DNA from: Symbiodinium natans
Lineage: Eukaryota > Sar > Dinophyceae > Suessiales > Symbiodiniaceae
Direction: 5' to 3'
Length of the DNA stretch: 64,000 nucleotides
Assembly (NCBI GenBank): GCA_905221605.1
Contig: CAJNDS010000742.1
Coordinates: forward strand, 1-64,000
This document shows, one piece after another, positions 51,532 through 63,239 of the stretch. A program made the position numbers and the translations under genes. How positions within the stretch are numbered: position 1 is the first letter of the stretch; each line of letters starts with the position of its first letter. The notes beneath the pieces are model-generated. The model was not told where the DNA came from, made no database searches, and was given only the letters and a program-made list of their open reading frames with translations.

Positions 51532-51664
51532 CAAAGCAACCCTACACTTTTGCCCCCGCGACACACTGGCCCCTGAGAGCACGACGCTCGGCATCAACGC
51601 AGGACCACGCAACACTCAACTAGACACGTCGCCAGTGCGCTCAGATCTCACTTAGACGCACGCA
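51532..51664. repeat. Dispersed repeat R7, copy 2
   Basis: Matches 44641-44773. It is preceded by GTACTGCCAAACCC (about 51493), a sequence that also ends the plus-strand side of element I (CTGCCAAACCC at 22178) and recurs at about 54016. This is probably a conserved outer A end. Confidence 0.65.
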
Positions 51665-51779
51665 AGCACAGCGCACGATATCTTTTTTGCTGGGACTGTG
51701 CTGCAAGCGCAGAAACACACACCGCGCCGCAAGAGGGGGACGGCAGTCCACCTCGTCCGGGCGGGTGAGAGAACTTCTA

Positions 51780-52340
51780 AGACGATGTGTTGGCCTGTCT
51801 TGGAGCCACCTCACCAACAAACCGAGCATCTATGTCGAGACGGGCAATCTCGAGACAGTAGCCTGGCACAGCACTGGCCCCAGCAACCCACGCAGCACTG
51901 CTCCTTGATGATGAATACGCACCTCCAGCGACAATGGGTTCAGTGTCTGTCTGATCTGCAGCGTCACGTCGTCCGGAGTGACAGACACACATGGCCAATA
52001 CGCGCCACACCTTGCCGCCAGGCGACATTCAGCACCCATCAGCATACGTCCAGTCAACACAATTGTATCTCGGCGTGGCTTGCCTTTTCTGCCACTTGTC
52101 CAGCAGAAACACATTGAAGCCTTCAAAGCTCGCGTCCTGCTTGCACGGCCCTTGCTCACACAACTGGAGGGCGACAGCAAGCACAAGCTCCAAAGGCGCA
52201 GCGCACCTGAATACTCGAGCGTCGGCCTGCACTGCCTGTCAAAACATCTCACAGTGGCACGGACGAGGAACTTGCTGCATCTGCTGCCATGCCATGTCTT
52301 TGATCCAGGAAGGACTTCAAATCCTGCTGGGCACAAACTG
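51780..52340 (-). other. Coding-like patches in three frames, unrecognised
   Basis: Minus-strand segments read like protein but change frame: KQDASFEGFNVFLLDKWQKR (about 52110), VTPDDVTLQIRQTLNPLSL (about 51960) and LEIARLDIDARFVGEVAPR (about 51830). This suggests short exons of a host gene or a decayed pseudogene. No family is recognised and no splice sites were verified. Confidence 0.3.
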
Positions 52341-53536
52341 GAGTAGTTCCTCTCGCAATCTAAGCACGGCCTGACAAGAAGGCAGGCATGAAGCGAAATC
52401 GCGCACGAAAAACTTCACATTTTCAGAACGATGATGCACCAGTGAGTTGAGCACAAATACGACCTACAGCGCTTATCTATCACTGTTGCTCCAGGGGCGA
52501 TCTACTTCTCTTTAAGACAGACAGAGGGGTCGCGAAGTATGCGTCACTGGCGCCTAAACACTAGAGGGTGGAAACGAAGCTGCGGTTTCATGACTGCAGG
52601 CAGTCGGACAACACAGAACCTCCCCTCTTCGCGAACGGGACAAGTCAAATGGTAAGCGCAGCACAACCAACAACGTGAGGCACAACATATTATGTCTCAC
52701 AGCGCACCCAGTCACACGCCTCTCATGCTCTTCAAATTTGGTCCACACTGCCTGCCAGACCCTAACAACACAGGCTTGCAAGTCTACACAAGCAATCCTG
52801 TCAAACTGTCGCGCATAAACCAGCAAAGAACTACAGTACAAAGCCAAACCCAACCCGAGCCGGTACCCCCGACACCCCACGTGCCGAAGGGCGGCAGCGG
52901 GTGGGGCACGCAAATGACACAACCAAGGGCGACACGCAACTCCCCCCCCCCCCGTCGGGCGGGCAGGAACACAAAGCACAAAAACAGCACTGAGTGAGGC
53001 GGTGAGGTGCTTCCCTCAATCTGAATTTTGAAGGCAAGGCACCAGCGCTCTTTGGACTGGAAACTCATGTTGCGGAACACGATTTTCTGGTTGCAAGGGC
53101 CTTGCACGTGAGACGCACAGCTGCCACATCATAGCACAACGTACATCCCGGCAAAAGCTGCCTTCATACGTCTCCTGACGCGCATCACACACTGAGGGCA
53201 CAAGTAACAACAAAAAAGATCAAAAAAGCAGATTAAGTGGACTGTTGCCTCTGGCCAGCACGCCCCATCGTCTTGACCTCCCGTAGGCACATAGACAAAT
53301 CCCTGCAAAGTGCACCACGCTCGAACAGCAAAGCAAAGCTGGCTGTACCCAGGCAAACCTTGGGGCAGAACGCGCCATAGTCTTGATCGCAAGACCCAGC
53401 GCTTGCACCGAGAGACCCACTTCTCTTCGGGGCGTGTGGCGCCGGCACCTCAGCTCGCTGCAACTCAAAAGCGAGTACAAGGCGTGAACTTTCTGCATCA
53501 CGAGCCATTCTGATCCCAGCAAACACATCGCGAAGG

Positions 53537-53929
53537 CTATCTGGTCACAACACAACACAACTCCACACGTCTCGCCACGAGCGCGTACATTGCCTGGTTG
53601 CTGCGGCACGTCCACAATTTTAGAGCTCTGCAGAACAGCTCCTGCCACAAACGCAAACTCATTGTTTTACACAAGGCCCGCACATATTCGCAACTACCTG
53701 CATCCTCCAGAACATTTCCCTTGCGCACACCTATAGAGCAAGCACAAGGCATCACTACAATTGACCGCCTTGCAACATCTTCCAGAAATATAAAGGCACT
53801 TTGTTTGAGGGCAACCACGCTCTGCAAACACATCCAAGAGTTCAGCAATGCAATAAGAAGCGAAAGCATTGCAGCAGCAAGGACGCCTACTTCCAAGCAC
53901 TTCACAATCCCCTCAACCAAGGAACACAA
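53537..53929 (-). other. Coding-like frame of 130 codons, unrecognised
   Basis: The minus-strand frame is hydrophobic and Cys-rich (LEVGVLAAAMLSLLIALLNS, then ALVARRVELCCVVTR). Overlapping frames to 53220 also have coding-like patches (SKIVDVPQQPGNVRA). No domain is recognised. 52341-53536 otherwise contains only a G-rich core at 52957-52966 and no assignable gene. Confidence 0.2.
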
Positions 53930-53999
53930 ACTCTCGTGCTCTTCTACAGCTGTTGTTTAACTGTTGAGACACATCCCTTTTTGCGGCATTGCGAAAAGC

Positions 54000-54510
54000 T
54001 GCACGTGCAAGAGAGAGCCGGGAGTACTGCCAAACCCAACCCGAGCCGGTACCCGCGACACTTAGGTACCCTAGCGCCGGAAAGCCGTTTTCTTGTACAA
54101 CGTTCTTACAGCAGCTTGTCTAGCGACCCACAGCCACGCAATCTTCACACTGCTGCTGCAACTGCAACTGCCAAGCACTCACATTTATAGATTTCGAGGT
54201 CGCTCGCGATCACGTAAAACAAAACAAAACAAGCGCAATGCATCACACGCAACAAGCACGCAACTGACACTACAAGGAGCTCGCGCACACTCTGCCCGTG
54301 TCTCGGGGGTAGTATCCCTGTGAAACTGCCTCCAGGCTCTCGGGCAAGTCAAATCAACTAGGCTGCAGGCTTTGTTGCAGACCAAACTGGTGGGACGCTT
54401 TCCCTCGCACCCACCTCAAACCTGCATGTTACGGGGAAGAGGAACAGTTCAGCCACTGGACAAGCAAAGCAAACCACTGTCAAGACCCTGTCGGCTCACG
54501 AGTCAACTGC
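54000..54510. repeat. Dispersed repeat R10, copy 1
   Basis: Shares ordered blocks with 63240-64000: GGTACCCTAGCGCCGGAAAG, TTATAGATTTCGAGGTCG, CACCCACCTCAAACCTG and GGCTCACGAGTCAAC. It borders the left side of the tandem array. Confidence 0.55.
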
Positions 54511-54603
54511 AGCCTCGTTAAACTGTCAAACATGCAGCGCGCTCCGATTGAGGAATTTTTGTCGGGCCAGTGACATGTTGCACGGAGCTGCCGCGCGTCA
54601 AGG

Positions 54604-57600
54604 GACGTTGGTCCACACATTCACCAGAGCATCACGGTAACTGGGTCGATCTCGCTCTAGCCAGCTAGCGCCTACGCGGCGCAGCGACGGTGGTACCTGC
54701 ACACGGGAAATCTTCGCACACTCCACTCCAGTCAGAGCCCTGCACACTGCGCATCGGAGTATCCCACATGTCCAAGGTTTGCTCAGCAGCACGCTGCGCT
54801 TTCGTGAACTTGCTCACGAAGGATCGCACGGTCTGGACTTCTGCCGCAACATTGGCGGCGGCCAGCGCGCGACGGGCATCGTAATCCACCACTGACACAA
54901 CAGGCGTTTCACCTCAGATCAAGAGGTCTCAACTCGACTTTTGGAGCAGGAAGCCATCCTGGCGCTGGAGAACACGGCTGAAGTCGCATTTCAGCACCCC
55001 CAGCGAAACAAGTCCAAGCTGTCGCACCACAATAGCCCCAGGAATCCACGCCGCTGACCACCAACTAAACAGGGAACGAGTTGTCAAGTGACAGGGGACG
55101 CATGCAACTGTGCGCAACAACGCGTGGCCACTCATTAGCCCTGGGCATGCGCCTGTGGCTCAACATAACACCAAGGCCTGCCACTGGAGCCAGTGGGACT
55201 CGGAGCCTAAGCAAGCCAGTTAGCAGACGACTTGTCAGGCCCGTCAAGCTGCACCCCTGCAAGTCGCCCTCCACTGAGCAGAGCACATCCGTGCATCCTG
55301 TGTACACGTGCTTATCCTGCAAAACGCCAGAGCTTCGGCCACAGGACACTTACAAACAGATAAATTACCACAGCCCAAACGCGTGCAACTCCAGCAAGCA
55401 CGGCACAAGCTCAGTGCTAGATTCTGCTGCTCGATTGCTTTGATGTCGACACGGGGACATCCATTTCCACGAAACAAGAGTCCTGCACAAACGCAGCAGC
55501 ACACAAGCGCCCATCGACCTGTGCACAGCAAGCAGCCAAACGCTCTCACTTCCCCACACAGCTCTCAGCACGGACCAGGCGACGATGTTGCTGGCGGAAG
55601 GCTGTTAGCGGCTTGAGCTGCTCACGCGACAAGTCGGCGCCCAGCTGCGCTTCAGCACTCGAAACAAGCAGAGCGATGATCCCAACTGTTGCCCGCATGG
55701 CCTGCAAGATTCCTGTCTTCGTCACCTCTCTTCCTTGAACTTCCCAGACAAATGTATCTTTGCGGCGGGGCAGGAAAGGGCTACAAGCTGGAACACACAT
55801 ACACTTGGCGGACAGCAGACACCTCTTCAGCCAGCTCTACGAAACAACTAAAGAAACTCAGCGGCATCCCAACTGCAGGACGTTGGTCCACACATTCACC
55901 AGAGCATCACGGTAACTGGGTCGATCTCGCTCTAGCCAGCTAGCGCCTACGCGGCGCAGCGACGGTGGTACCTGCACACGGGAAATCTTCGCACACTCCA
56001 CTCCAGTCAGAGCCCTGCACGCTGCGCATCGGAGTATCCCACATGTCCAAGGTTTGCTCAGCAGCACGCTGCGCTTTCGTGAACTTGCTCACGAAGGATC
56101 GCACGGTCTGGACTTCTGCCGCAACATTGGCGGCGGCCAGCGCGCGACGGGCATCGTAATCCACCACTGACACAACAGGCGTTTCACCTCAGATCAAGAG
56201 GTCTCAACTCGACTTTTGGAGCAGGAAGCCATCCTGGCGCTGGAGAACACGGCTGAAGTCGCATTTCAGCACCCCCAGCGAAACAAGTCCAAGCTGTCGC
56301 ACCACAATAGCCCCAGGAATCCACGCCGCTGACCACCAACTAAACAGGGAACGAGTTGTCAAGTGACAGGGGACGCATGCAACTGTGCGCAACAACGCGT
56401 GGCCACTCATTAGCCCTGGGCATGCGCCTGTGGCTCAACATAGCACCAAGGCCTGCCACTGGAGCCAGTGGGACTCGGAGCCTAAGCAAGCCAGTTAGCA
56501 GACGACTTGTCAGGCCCGTCAAGCTGCACCCCTGCCAGTCGCCCTCCACTGAGCAGAGCACATCCGTGCATCCTGTGTACACGTGCTTATCCTGCAAAAC
56601 GCCAGAGCTTCGTCCACAGGACACTTACAAACAGATAAATTACCACAGCCCAAACGCGTGCAACTCTAGCAAGCACGGCACAAGCTCAGTGCTAGATGCT
56701 GCTGCTCGATTGCTTTGACGTCGACACGGGGACATCCATTTCCACGAAACAAGAGTCCTGCACAAACGCAGCAGCACACAAGCGCCCATCGACCTGTGCA
56801 CAGCAAGCAGCCAAACGCTCTCACTTCCCCACACAGCTCTCAGCACGGACCAGGCGACGATGTTGCTGGCGGAAGGCTGTTAGCGGCTTGAGCTGCTCAC
56901 GCGACAAGTCGGCGCCCAGCTGCGCTTCAGCACTCGAAACAAGCAGAGCGATGATCCCAACTGTTGCCCGCATGGCCTGCAAGATTCCTGTCTTCGTCAC
57001 CTCTCTTCCTTGAACTTCCCAGACAAATGTATCTTTGCGGCGGGGCAGGAAAGGGCTACAAGCTGGAACACACATACACTTGGCGGACAGCAGACACCTC
57101 TTCAGCCAGCTCTACGAAACAACTAAAGAAACTCAGCGGCATCCCAACTGCAGGACGTTGGTCCACACATTCACCAGAGCATCACGGTAACTGGGTCGAT
57201 CTCGCTCTAGCCAGCTAGCGCCTACGCGGCGCAGCGACGGTGGTACCTGCACACGGGAAATCTTCGCACACTCCACTCCAGTCAGAGCCCTGCACACTGC
57301 GCATCGGAGTATCCCACATGTCCAAGGTTTGCTCAGCAGCACGCTGCGCTTTCGTGAACTTGCTCACGAAGGATCGCACGGTCTGGACTTCTGCCGCAAC
57401 ATTGGCGGCGGCCAGCGCGCGACGGGCATCGTAATCCACCACTGACACAACAGGCGTTTCACCTCAGATCAAGAGGTCCCAACTCGACTTTTGGAGCAGG
57501 AAGCCATCCTGGCGCTGGAGAACACGGCTGAAGTCGCATTTCAGCACCCCCAGCGAAACAAGTCCAAGCTGTCGCACCACAATAGCCCCAGGAATCCACG

Positions 57601-60600
57601 CCGCTGACCACCAACTAAACAGGGAACGAGTTGTCAAGTGACAGGGGACGCATGCAACTGTGCGCAACAACGCGTGGCCACTCATTAGCCCTGGGCATGC
57701 GCCTGTGGCTCAACATAGCACCAAGGCCTGCCACTGGAGCCAGTGGGACTCGGAGCCTCAGCACGCCAGTTCAGACGACTTGTCAGGCCCGTCAAGCTGC
57801 ACCCCTGCAAGTCGCCCTCCACTGAGCAGAGCACATCCGTGCATCCTGTGTACACGTGCTTATCCTGCAAAACGCCAGAGCTTCGGCCACAGGACACTTA
57901 ACAGGAAAAATTCCACCAGCCCCAACGCACGCAACTCCAGCAAGCACGGCACAAGCTCAGTGCTAGATTCTGCCTCAGGCTAACAGCTCGATCAGTGCTC
58001 GATTGCTTTGACCAACTTTCACGACACAGTCGACATGAGTCGACACGGGGACATCCATTTCTACGAAACAAGAGTCCTGCACAAACGCAGCAGCACACAA
58101 GCGCCCGTCGACCTGTGCACAGCAAGCAGCCAAACGCTCTCACTTCCCCACACAGCTCTCAGCACGGACCAGGCGACGATGTTGCTGGCGGAAGGCTGTT
58201 AGCGGCTTGAGCTGCTCACGCGACAAGTCGGCGCCCAGCTGCGCTTCAGCACTCGAAACAAGCAGAGCGATGATCCCAACTGTTGCCCGCATGGCTTGCA
58301 AGATTCCTGTCTTCGTCACCTCTCTTCCTTGAACTTCCCAGACAAATGTATCTTTGCGGCGGTGCAGGAAAGGCTACAAGCTGGAATACACATAAACTTG
58401 GCGGACAGTAGACACCTCTTCAGCCAGCTCTACGAAACAACTAAAGAAACTCAGCGGCATCACAACTGCAGGACGTTGGTCCACACATTCACCAGAGCGT
58501 CACGGTAACTGGGTCGATCTCGCTCTAGCCAGCTAGCGCCTACGCGGCGCAGCGACGGCGGTACCTGCACACGGGAAATCTTCGCACACTCCACTCCAGT
58601 CAGAGCTCTGCACACTGCGCATCGGAGTATCCCACATGTCCAAGGTTTGCTCAGCAGCACGCTGCACTTTCGTGAACTTGCTCACGAAGGATCGCACGGT
58701 CTGGACTTCTGCCGCAACATTGGCGGCGGCCAGCGCACGACGGGCATCGTAATCCACCACTGACACAACAGGCGTTTCACCTCAGATCAAGAGGTCTCAA
58801 CTCGACTTTTGGAGCAGGAAGCCATCCTGGCGCTGGAGAACACGGCTGAAGTCACATTTCAGCACCGCCAGCGAAACAAGTCCGAGCTGTCGCACCACAA
58901 TAGCCCCAGGAATCCACGCCGCCGACCACCAACTAGACAGGGAACGAGTTGTCAAGTGACAGGGGACGCATGCAACTGGGCGCAACGCGTGGCCACTCAT
59001 TAACCCTGGGCACGCGCCTGTGGCTCGACATAACACCACGGCCTGCCACTGGAGCCAGTGGGACTCGGAGCCTAAGCACGCCAGTTTAGCAGACGACTTG
59101 TCAGGCCCGTCTAGCTGCACCCCTGCACCCCTGCAACTCCCTCCACTCAGCAGAGCACATCCGTGCATCCTGTGTACACGTGCTTATCCTGCAAAACGCC
59201 AGAGCTTCGTCCACAGGACACTTAACAGGAAAAATTCCACCAGCCCCAACGCATGCAACTCCAGCAAGCACGGCACAAGCTCAGTGCTAGATTCTGCCTC
59301 AGGCTAACAGCTCGATCACTGCTCGATTGCTTTGACCAACTTTCACGACACAGTCGACATGAGTCGACACGGGGACATCCATTTCTACGAAACAAGAGTC
59401 CTGCACAAACGCAGCAGCACACAAGCGCCCGTCGACCTGTGCACAGCAAGCAGCCAAACGCTCTCACTTCCCCACACAGCTCTCAGCACGGACCAGGCGA
59501 CGATGTTGCTGGCGGAAGGCTGTTAGCGGCTTGAGCTGCTCACGCGACAAGTCGGCGCCCAGCTGCGCTTCAGCACTCGAAACAAGCAGAGCGATGATCC
59601 CAACTGTTGCCCGCATGGCTTGCAAGATTCCTGTCTTCGTCACCTCTCTTCCTTGAACTTCCCAGACAAATGTATCCTTGCGGCGGTGCAGGAAAGGCTA
59701 CAAGCTGGAACACACATACACTTGGCGGACAGCAGACACCTCTTCAGCCAGCTCTACGAAACAACTAAAGAAACTCAGCGGCAGCACAACTGCAGGACGT
59801 TGGTCCACACATTCACCAGAGCATCACGGTAACTGGGTCGATCTCGCTCTAGCCAGCTAGCGCCTACGCGGCGCAGCGACGGCGGTACCTGCACACGGGA
59901 AATCTTCGCACACTCCACTCCAGTCAGAGCTCTGCACACTGCGCATCGGAGTATCCCACATGTCCAAGGTTTGCTCAGCAGCACGCTGCGCTTTCGTGAA
60001 CTTGCTCACGAAGGATCGCACGGTCTGGACTTCTGCCGCAACATTGGCGGCGGCCAGCGCGCGACGGGCATCGTAATCCACCACTGACACAACAGGCGTT
60101 TCACCTCAGATCAAGAGGTCTCAACTCGACTGTTGGAGCAGGAAGCCATCCTGGCGCTGGAGAACACGGCTGAAATCACATTTCAGCACCCCCAGCGAAA
60201 CAAGTCCGAGCTGTCGCACCACAATAGCCCCAGGAATCCACGTCGCTGATCACCAACTAAACAAGGAACGAGTTGTCAAGTGACAGGGGACGCATGCAAC
60301 TGGGCGCAACGCGTGGCCACTCATTAACCCTGGGCACGCGCCTGTGGCTCAACATAACACCACGGCCTGCCACTGGAGCCAGTGGGACTCGGAGCCTAAG
60401 CACACCAGTTTAGCAGACGACTTGTCAGGCCCGTCAAGCTGCACCCCTGCACCCCTGCAACTCCCTCCACTCAGCAGAGCACATCCGTGCATCCTGTGTA
60501 CACGTGCTTATCCTGCAAAACGCCAGAGGCACAAGCTCAGTGCTAGATTCTGCCTCAGGCTAACAGCTCGATCACTGCTCGATTGCTTTGACCAACTTTC

Positions 60601-60975
60601 ACGACACAGTCGACATGAGTCGACACGGGGACATCCATTTCTACGAAACAAGAGTCCTGCACAAACGCAGCAGCACACAAGCGCCCGTCGACCTGTGCAC
60701 AGCAAGCAGCCAAACGCTCTCACTTCCCCACACAGCTCTCAGCACGGACCAGGCGACGATGTTGCTGGCGGAAGGCTGTTAGCGGCTTGAGCTGCTCACG
60801 CGACAAGTCGGTGGTCAGCTGCGCTTCAGCACTCGAAACAAGCAGAGCGATGATCCCAACTGTTGCCCGCATGGCTTGCAAGATTCCTGTCTTCGTCACC
60901 TCTCTTCCTTGAGCTTCCCAGAAAAGTATATATTTCGGCGGCGGCAGGAAAGGCTACAAGCTAGAACGGACAGCA
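54604..60975 (-). repeat. Tandem array of 1.28-1.32-kb units, about five copies
   Basis: GACGTTGGTCCACACATTCA recurs at 54604, 55879, 57154, 58472 and 59795. Units 1 and 2 are 1,275 bp each and over 98% alike; units 3 and 4 are 1,318 and 1,323 bp, share extra bases (AGGCTAACAGCTCGATCA) and are closer to each other. The fifth has a short internal deletion near 60526 and decays after about 60930. Coding-like segments recur on the minus strand in every unit. It may be a satellite or a tandem gene array, which is common in dinoflagellates. Confidence 0.92.
54665..54898 (-). other. Conserved coding-like frame of the tandem unit
   Basis: A 77-codon frame starting MSVVDYDARRALAAANVAAE and ending FPCAGTTVAAPRRR is present in all five units (also 55940-56173, 57215-57448, 58533-58766 and 59857-60090) with only one to three residue changes. 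Upstream in the same unit and strand are other protein-like segments: MRATVGIIALLVSSAEAQLG (55690-55580) and AAWIPGAIVVRQLGLVSLGV (about 55050). Together they look like several short exons of one gene per unit. I did not find convincing consistent splice sites, and near-identity of young repeats alone would also conserve the frame. Confidence 0.35.
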
Positions 60976-61185
60976 AACAGCAGCTGCACAGTTACGCCGT
61001 CTGAGGCGCAGCTTTTCAGCGAAGCATCTCTACGAAACAACTGCAGTAAAACCACTGTGTAAGAAACCGTTGTGCTAGAAAGTAATTGGGCGATTGGCGG
61101 TTGCCTTCTAGCTAGGGCCACTTTCTTACAACGCTGCCTGCAAACCCCTCCCCTCCATGTCTAAGCACCAAAAAAAGACTGCTAT

Positions 61186-61230
61186 TGTAACCTATAAACC
61201 CTAAACCCTATAAACCCTACAAACCCTAGA
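61186..61230 (-). repeat. C-strand telomere-like tract
   Basis: AACCTATAAACCCTAAACCC and related units read as diverged TTTAGGG on the minus strand, opposite to the arrays at the left of the window. 60976-61185 holds nothing I can assign. Confidence 0.6.
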
Positions 61231-61454
61231 TTACAAAAACGCCCTAAAACGAGATTTGTTTGATGACCGCAGCAAAACTCGATCCTGGACCTCCACACAA
61301 CAGCCTGAAGAGCACATTAGGAGATCTTCCCTGCACTGAGCACACTCGTGAAACTGTTAAACACGCGTGAGAGAGGGTTTGTGGGCCTGTGACATTTTGA
61401 CATTTTGCACCACACACCTGGCGGCGAGCCTTCAAACGCCGCCAGGATTGTGGA

Positions 61455-61949
61455 TTCACTCCAGACTAACATGGCCTAAACTGAACATGACTGCGCAGAC
61501 GACGCAACCAGGTACAGAAGAAGCACAGTGCCACTTCTTTTCCTTCGGTGACGCTGGGGAATATCCTTTGAGTCTCAGAGGGATCTACCCTACAGTGCCC
61601 TACAGTATCTACATGTAGCTCCCGGCCCAGGGGGTTGCAGCCGCCAGTGCGGGCCCTAGGGCAGGGACTACCTTCACCCCCTGCACCAGCCCGACGCATT
61701 TTGCAGGGACGTGGTGGGTGGGAAAAGCAAAATGCTAAAAGGGCGCTACCTCCTCTACTTGATTCTACTCGCAAGCTGTGATGTCACAATCTTGCAGAGA
61801 ACGGCACATCAACACGTGCAACTGCACTACCCCAACACAAGCAGGCACTCACAGACGCGTGGAACTTGCGAGTTGTTTAGGCTCGTCCAAGTGTGGACTC
61901 ACTGTTAGCCCAAGTGAAAGAGTTATCATGTCACTGGCTCCATGACGAC
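61455..61949 (-). mobile_element. Solo A-B remnant of element III family
   Basis: B (61455-61680), spacer with GGTGGGTGGG (61713-61722) and A (61724-61949) match 14635-15136 at about 95% with a small deletion in A. There are no ORFs and no target duplication. This is what recombination between A1 and A2 of a full element would leave. Confidence 0.75.
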
Positions 61950-61974
61950 TCTCATGATGGGCTTATCCGTCCGG

Positions 61975-62110
61975 ACAGGGAATCCTAGCGAATCCGGACA
62001 ACAGGCACCCTGGCCCCAGAGAAGCAACCCCTGACCCAGCACAAGACCACTGCACGCAACGCTCTCTCATTTTCCCTACACTGAGAGACAACCATCAAAC
62101 CCACCCTGCG
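61975..62110 (-). mobile_element. Diverged element II-type B remnant
   Basis: GGGAATCCTAGCGAATCCGG and CACTGCACGCAACGCTCTCTC match the B repeat of element II in order, with GTAGTGGGGGGAGGTGG (about 62113-62130) as the G-rich core. The A side is not identifiable. Confidence 0.5.
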
Positions 62111-62351
62111 GGGTAGTGGGGGGAGGTGGCCCGGAGTATAAATGAACTGGATGACCCATGAAGACATGCCCACGAGGCCTACTCTGAAAAACAAACCCCA
62201 ATTTGGAGAAATAGGCCCCGTTGCTTTTCTGTGTTCCCAGCAGCCTTATTGCAATACCCGCGTGTAGAACACCTGCAAGCCAAGGCCATGCAACTAGCGC
62301 AGCTAGCCATGCACAGACTGGAACCCTCGCACGCGTCGGACTTTCTTTTCC

Positions 62352-62551
62352 AGCCACGAGGCCGATAGAGTCGGGCAGATGCGAAAGGAACATGCTTTGC
62401 ATGTGAAGCTGCAATGACACTCAGTGCTGGGGACAAACACACAACGACTCTATCGGCCTCGTGGCTGGAAAAAAAAAAAGGGCAGATCCGAAAGGAACAT
62501 GCTTTGCATGTGAAGCTGCAATGACACTCAGTGCTGGGGACAAACACACAA
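62352..62551. repeat. 24-bp perfect inverted repeat interlaced with 70-bp direct repeat
   Basis: CCAGCCACGAGGCCGATAGA plus GTCG (62352-62375) is the exact reverse complement of 62443-62466. A 70-bp segment starting GGCAGATGCGAAAGGAAC follows the first arm (62376-62445) and is repeated at 62482-62551 after an A11 run. The arrangement suggests a folded-back or template-switched copy. Confidence 0.75.
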
Positions 62552-63239
62552 ACCCCCTGGCACACAAAAATTAACCCACAACCCTCTTTGCGGCGGGAGG
62601 GCGGGCAAAATTCTGAGACAAACAAGCAGAGGTGGCCCTCAACTGTTGGCTGACCAACTGGAAAGCTTGAGGGTCAACTCTTGAACGTGCAGCACAACAT
62701 GTGCAAAAAACGTGTTCGCAATGGCATGCAGAGCTGCAGAACACGACAAGCAGAGTCAACAAACGAAAACATGTCAACACTGCAGGTGACTCAAACGCAC
62801 ACCTAGACACACAGCCAGGTATGTGGTTTGCTTTCAACACGGGCCATGCGCAATAAGGCCTCGTCAACAAGTGGAGATTTGCTTACAAGGGTTATGCATG
62901 GTTTTTTGCTATGGGCCACCTGCAACCCGTCGCTTTGCAAGGGTTTGTGTTAACGGCCAGCACAAACTGTTGAAGTCATTTGAAGTCTTCTAAACGGGTG
63001 TCGCTACAGCATCGCTTTGGGCTGTCGCGCTGGAGACTGGAGTCTGGAGCCCAACGCTTCTGCTATGATTACTATAAGCGGCATCGCAATTCGGTGTTTC
63101 CCGTCGCTGTACCGGGTTTTTGACACTACAGCACGCACATGTCCTACCAAGACAAAGCCGGAATTACCATCCTTGCTCATGTGGGTTTGGTCTAAATGGT
63201 ATATAGCGTGCTCCCTTGAGCCTCAAATCCCAGCTAACA

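Noticed and set aside
54604-60975. Ribosomal DNA or 5S array
   Set aside because: Unit length is right for some gene arrays but no rRNA, 5S or snRNA core sequence is recognisable in the unit.
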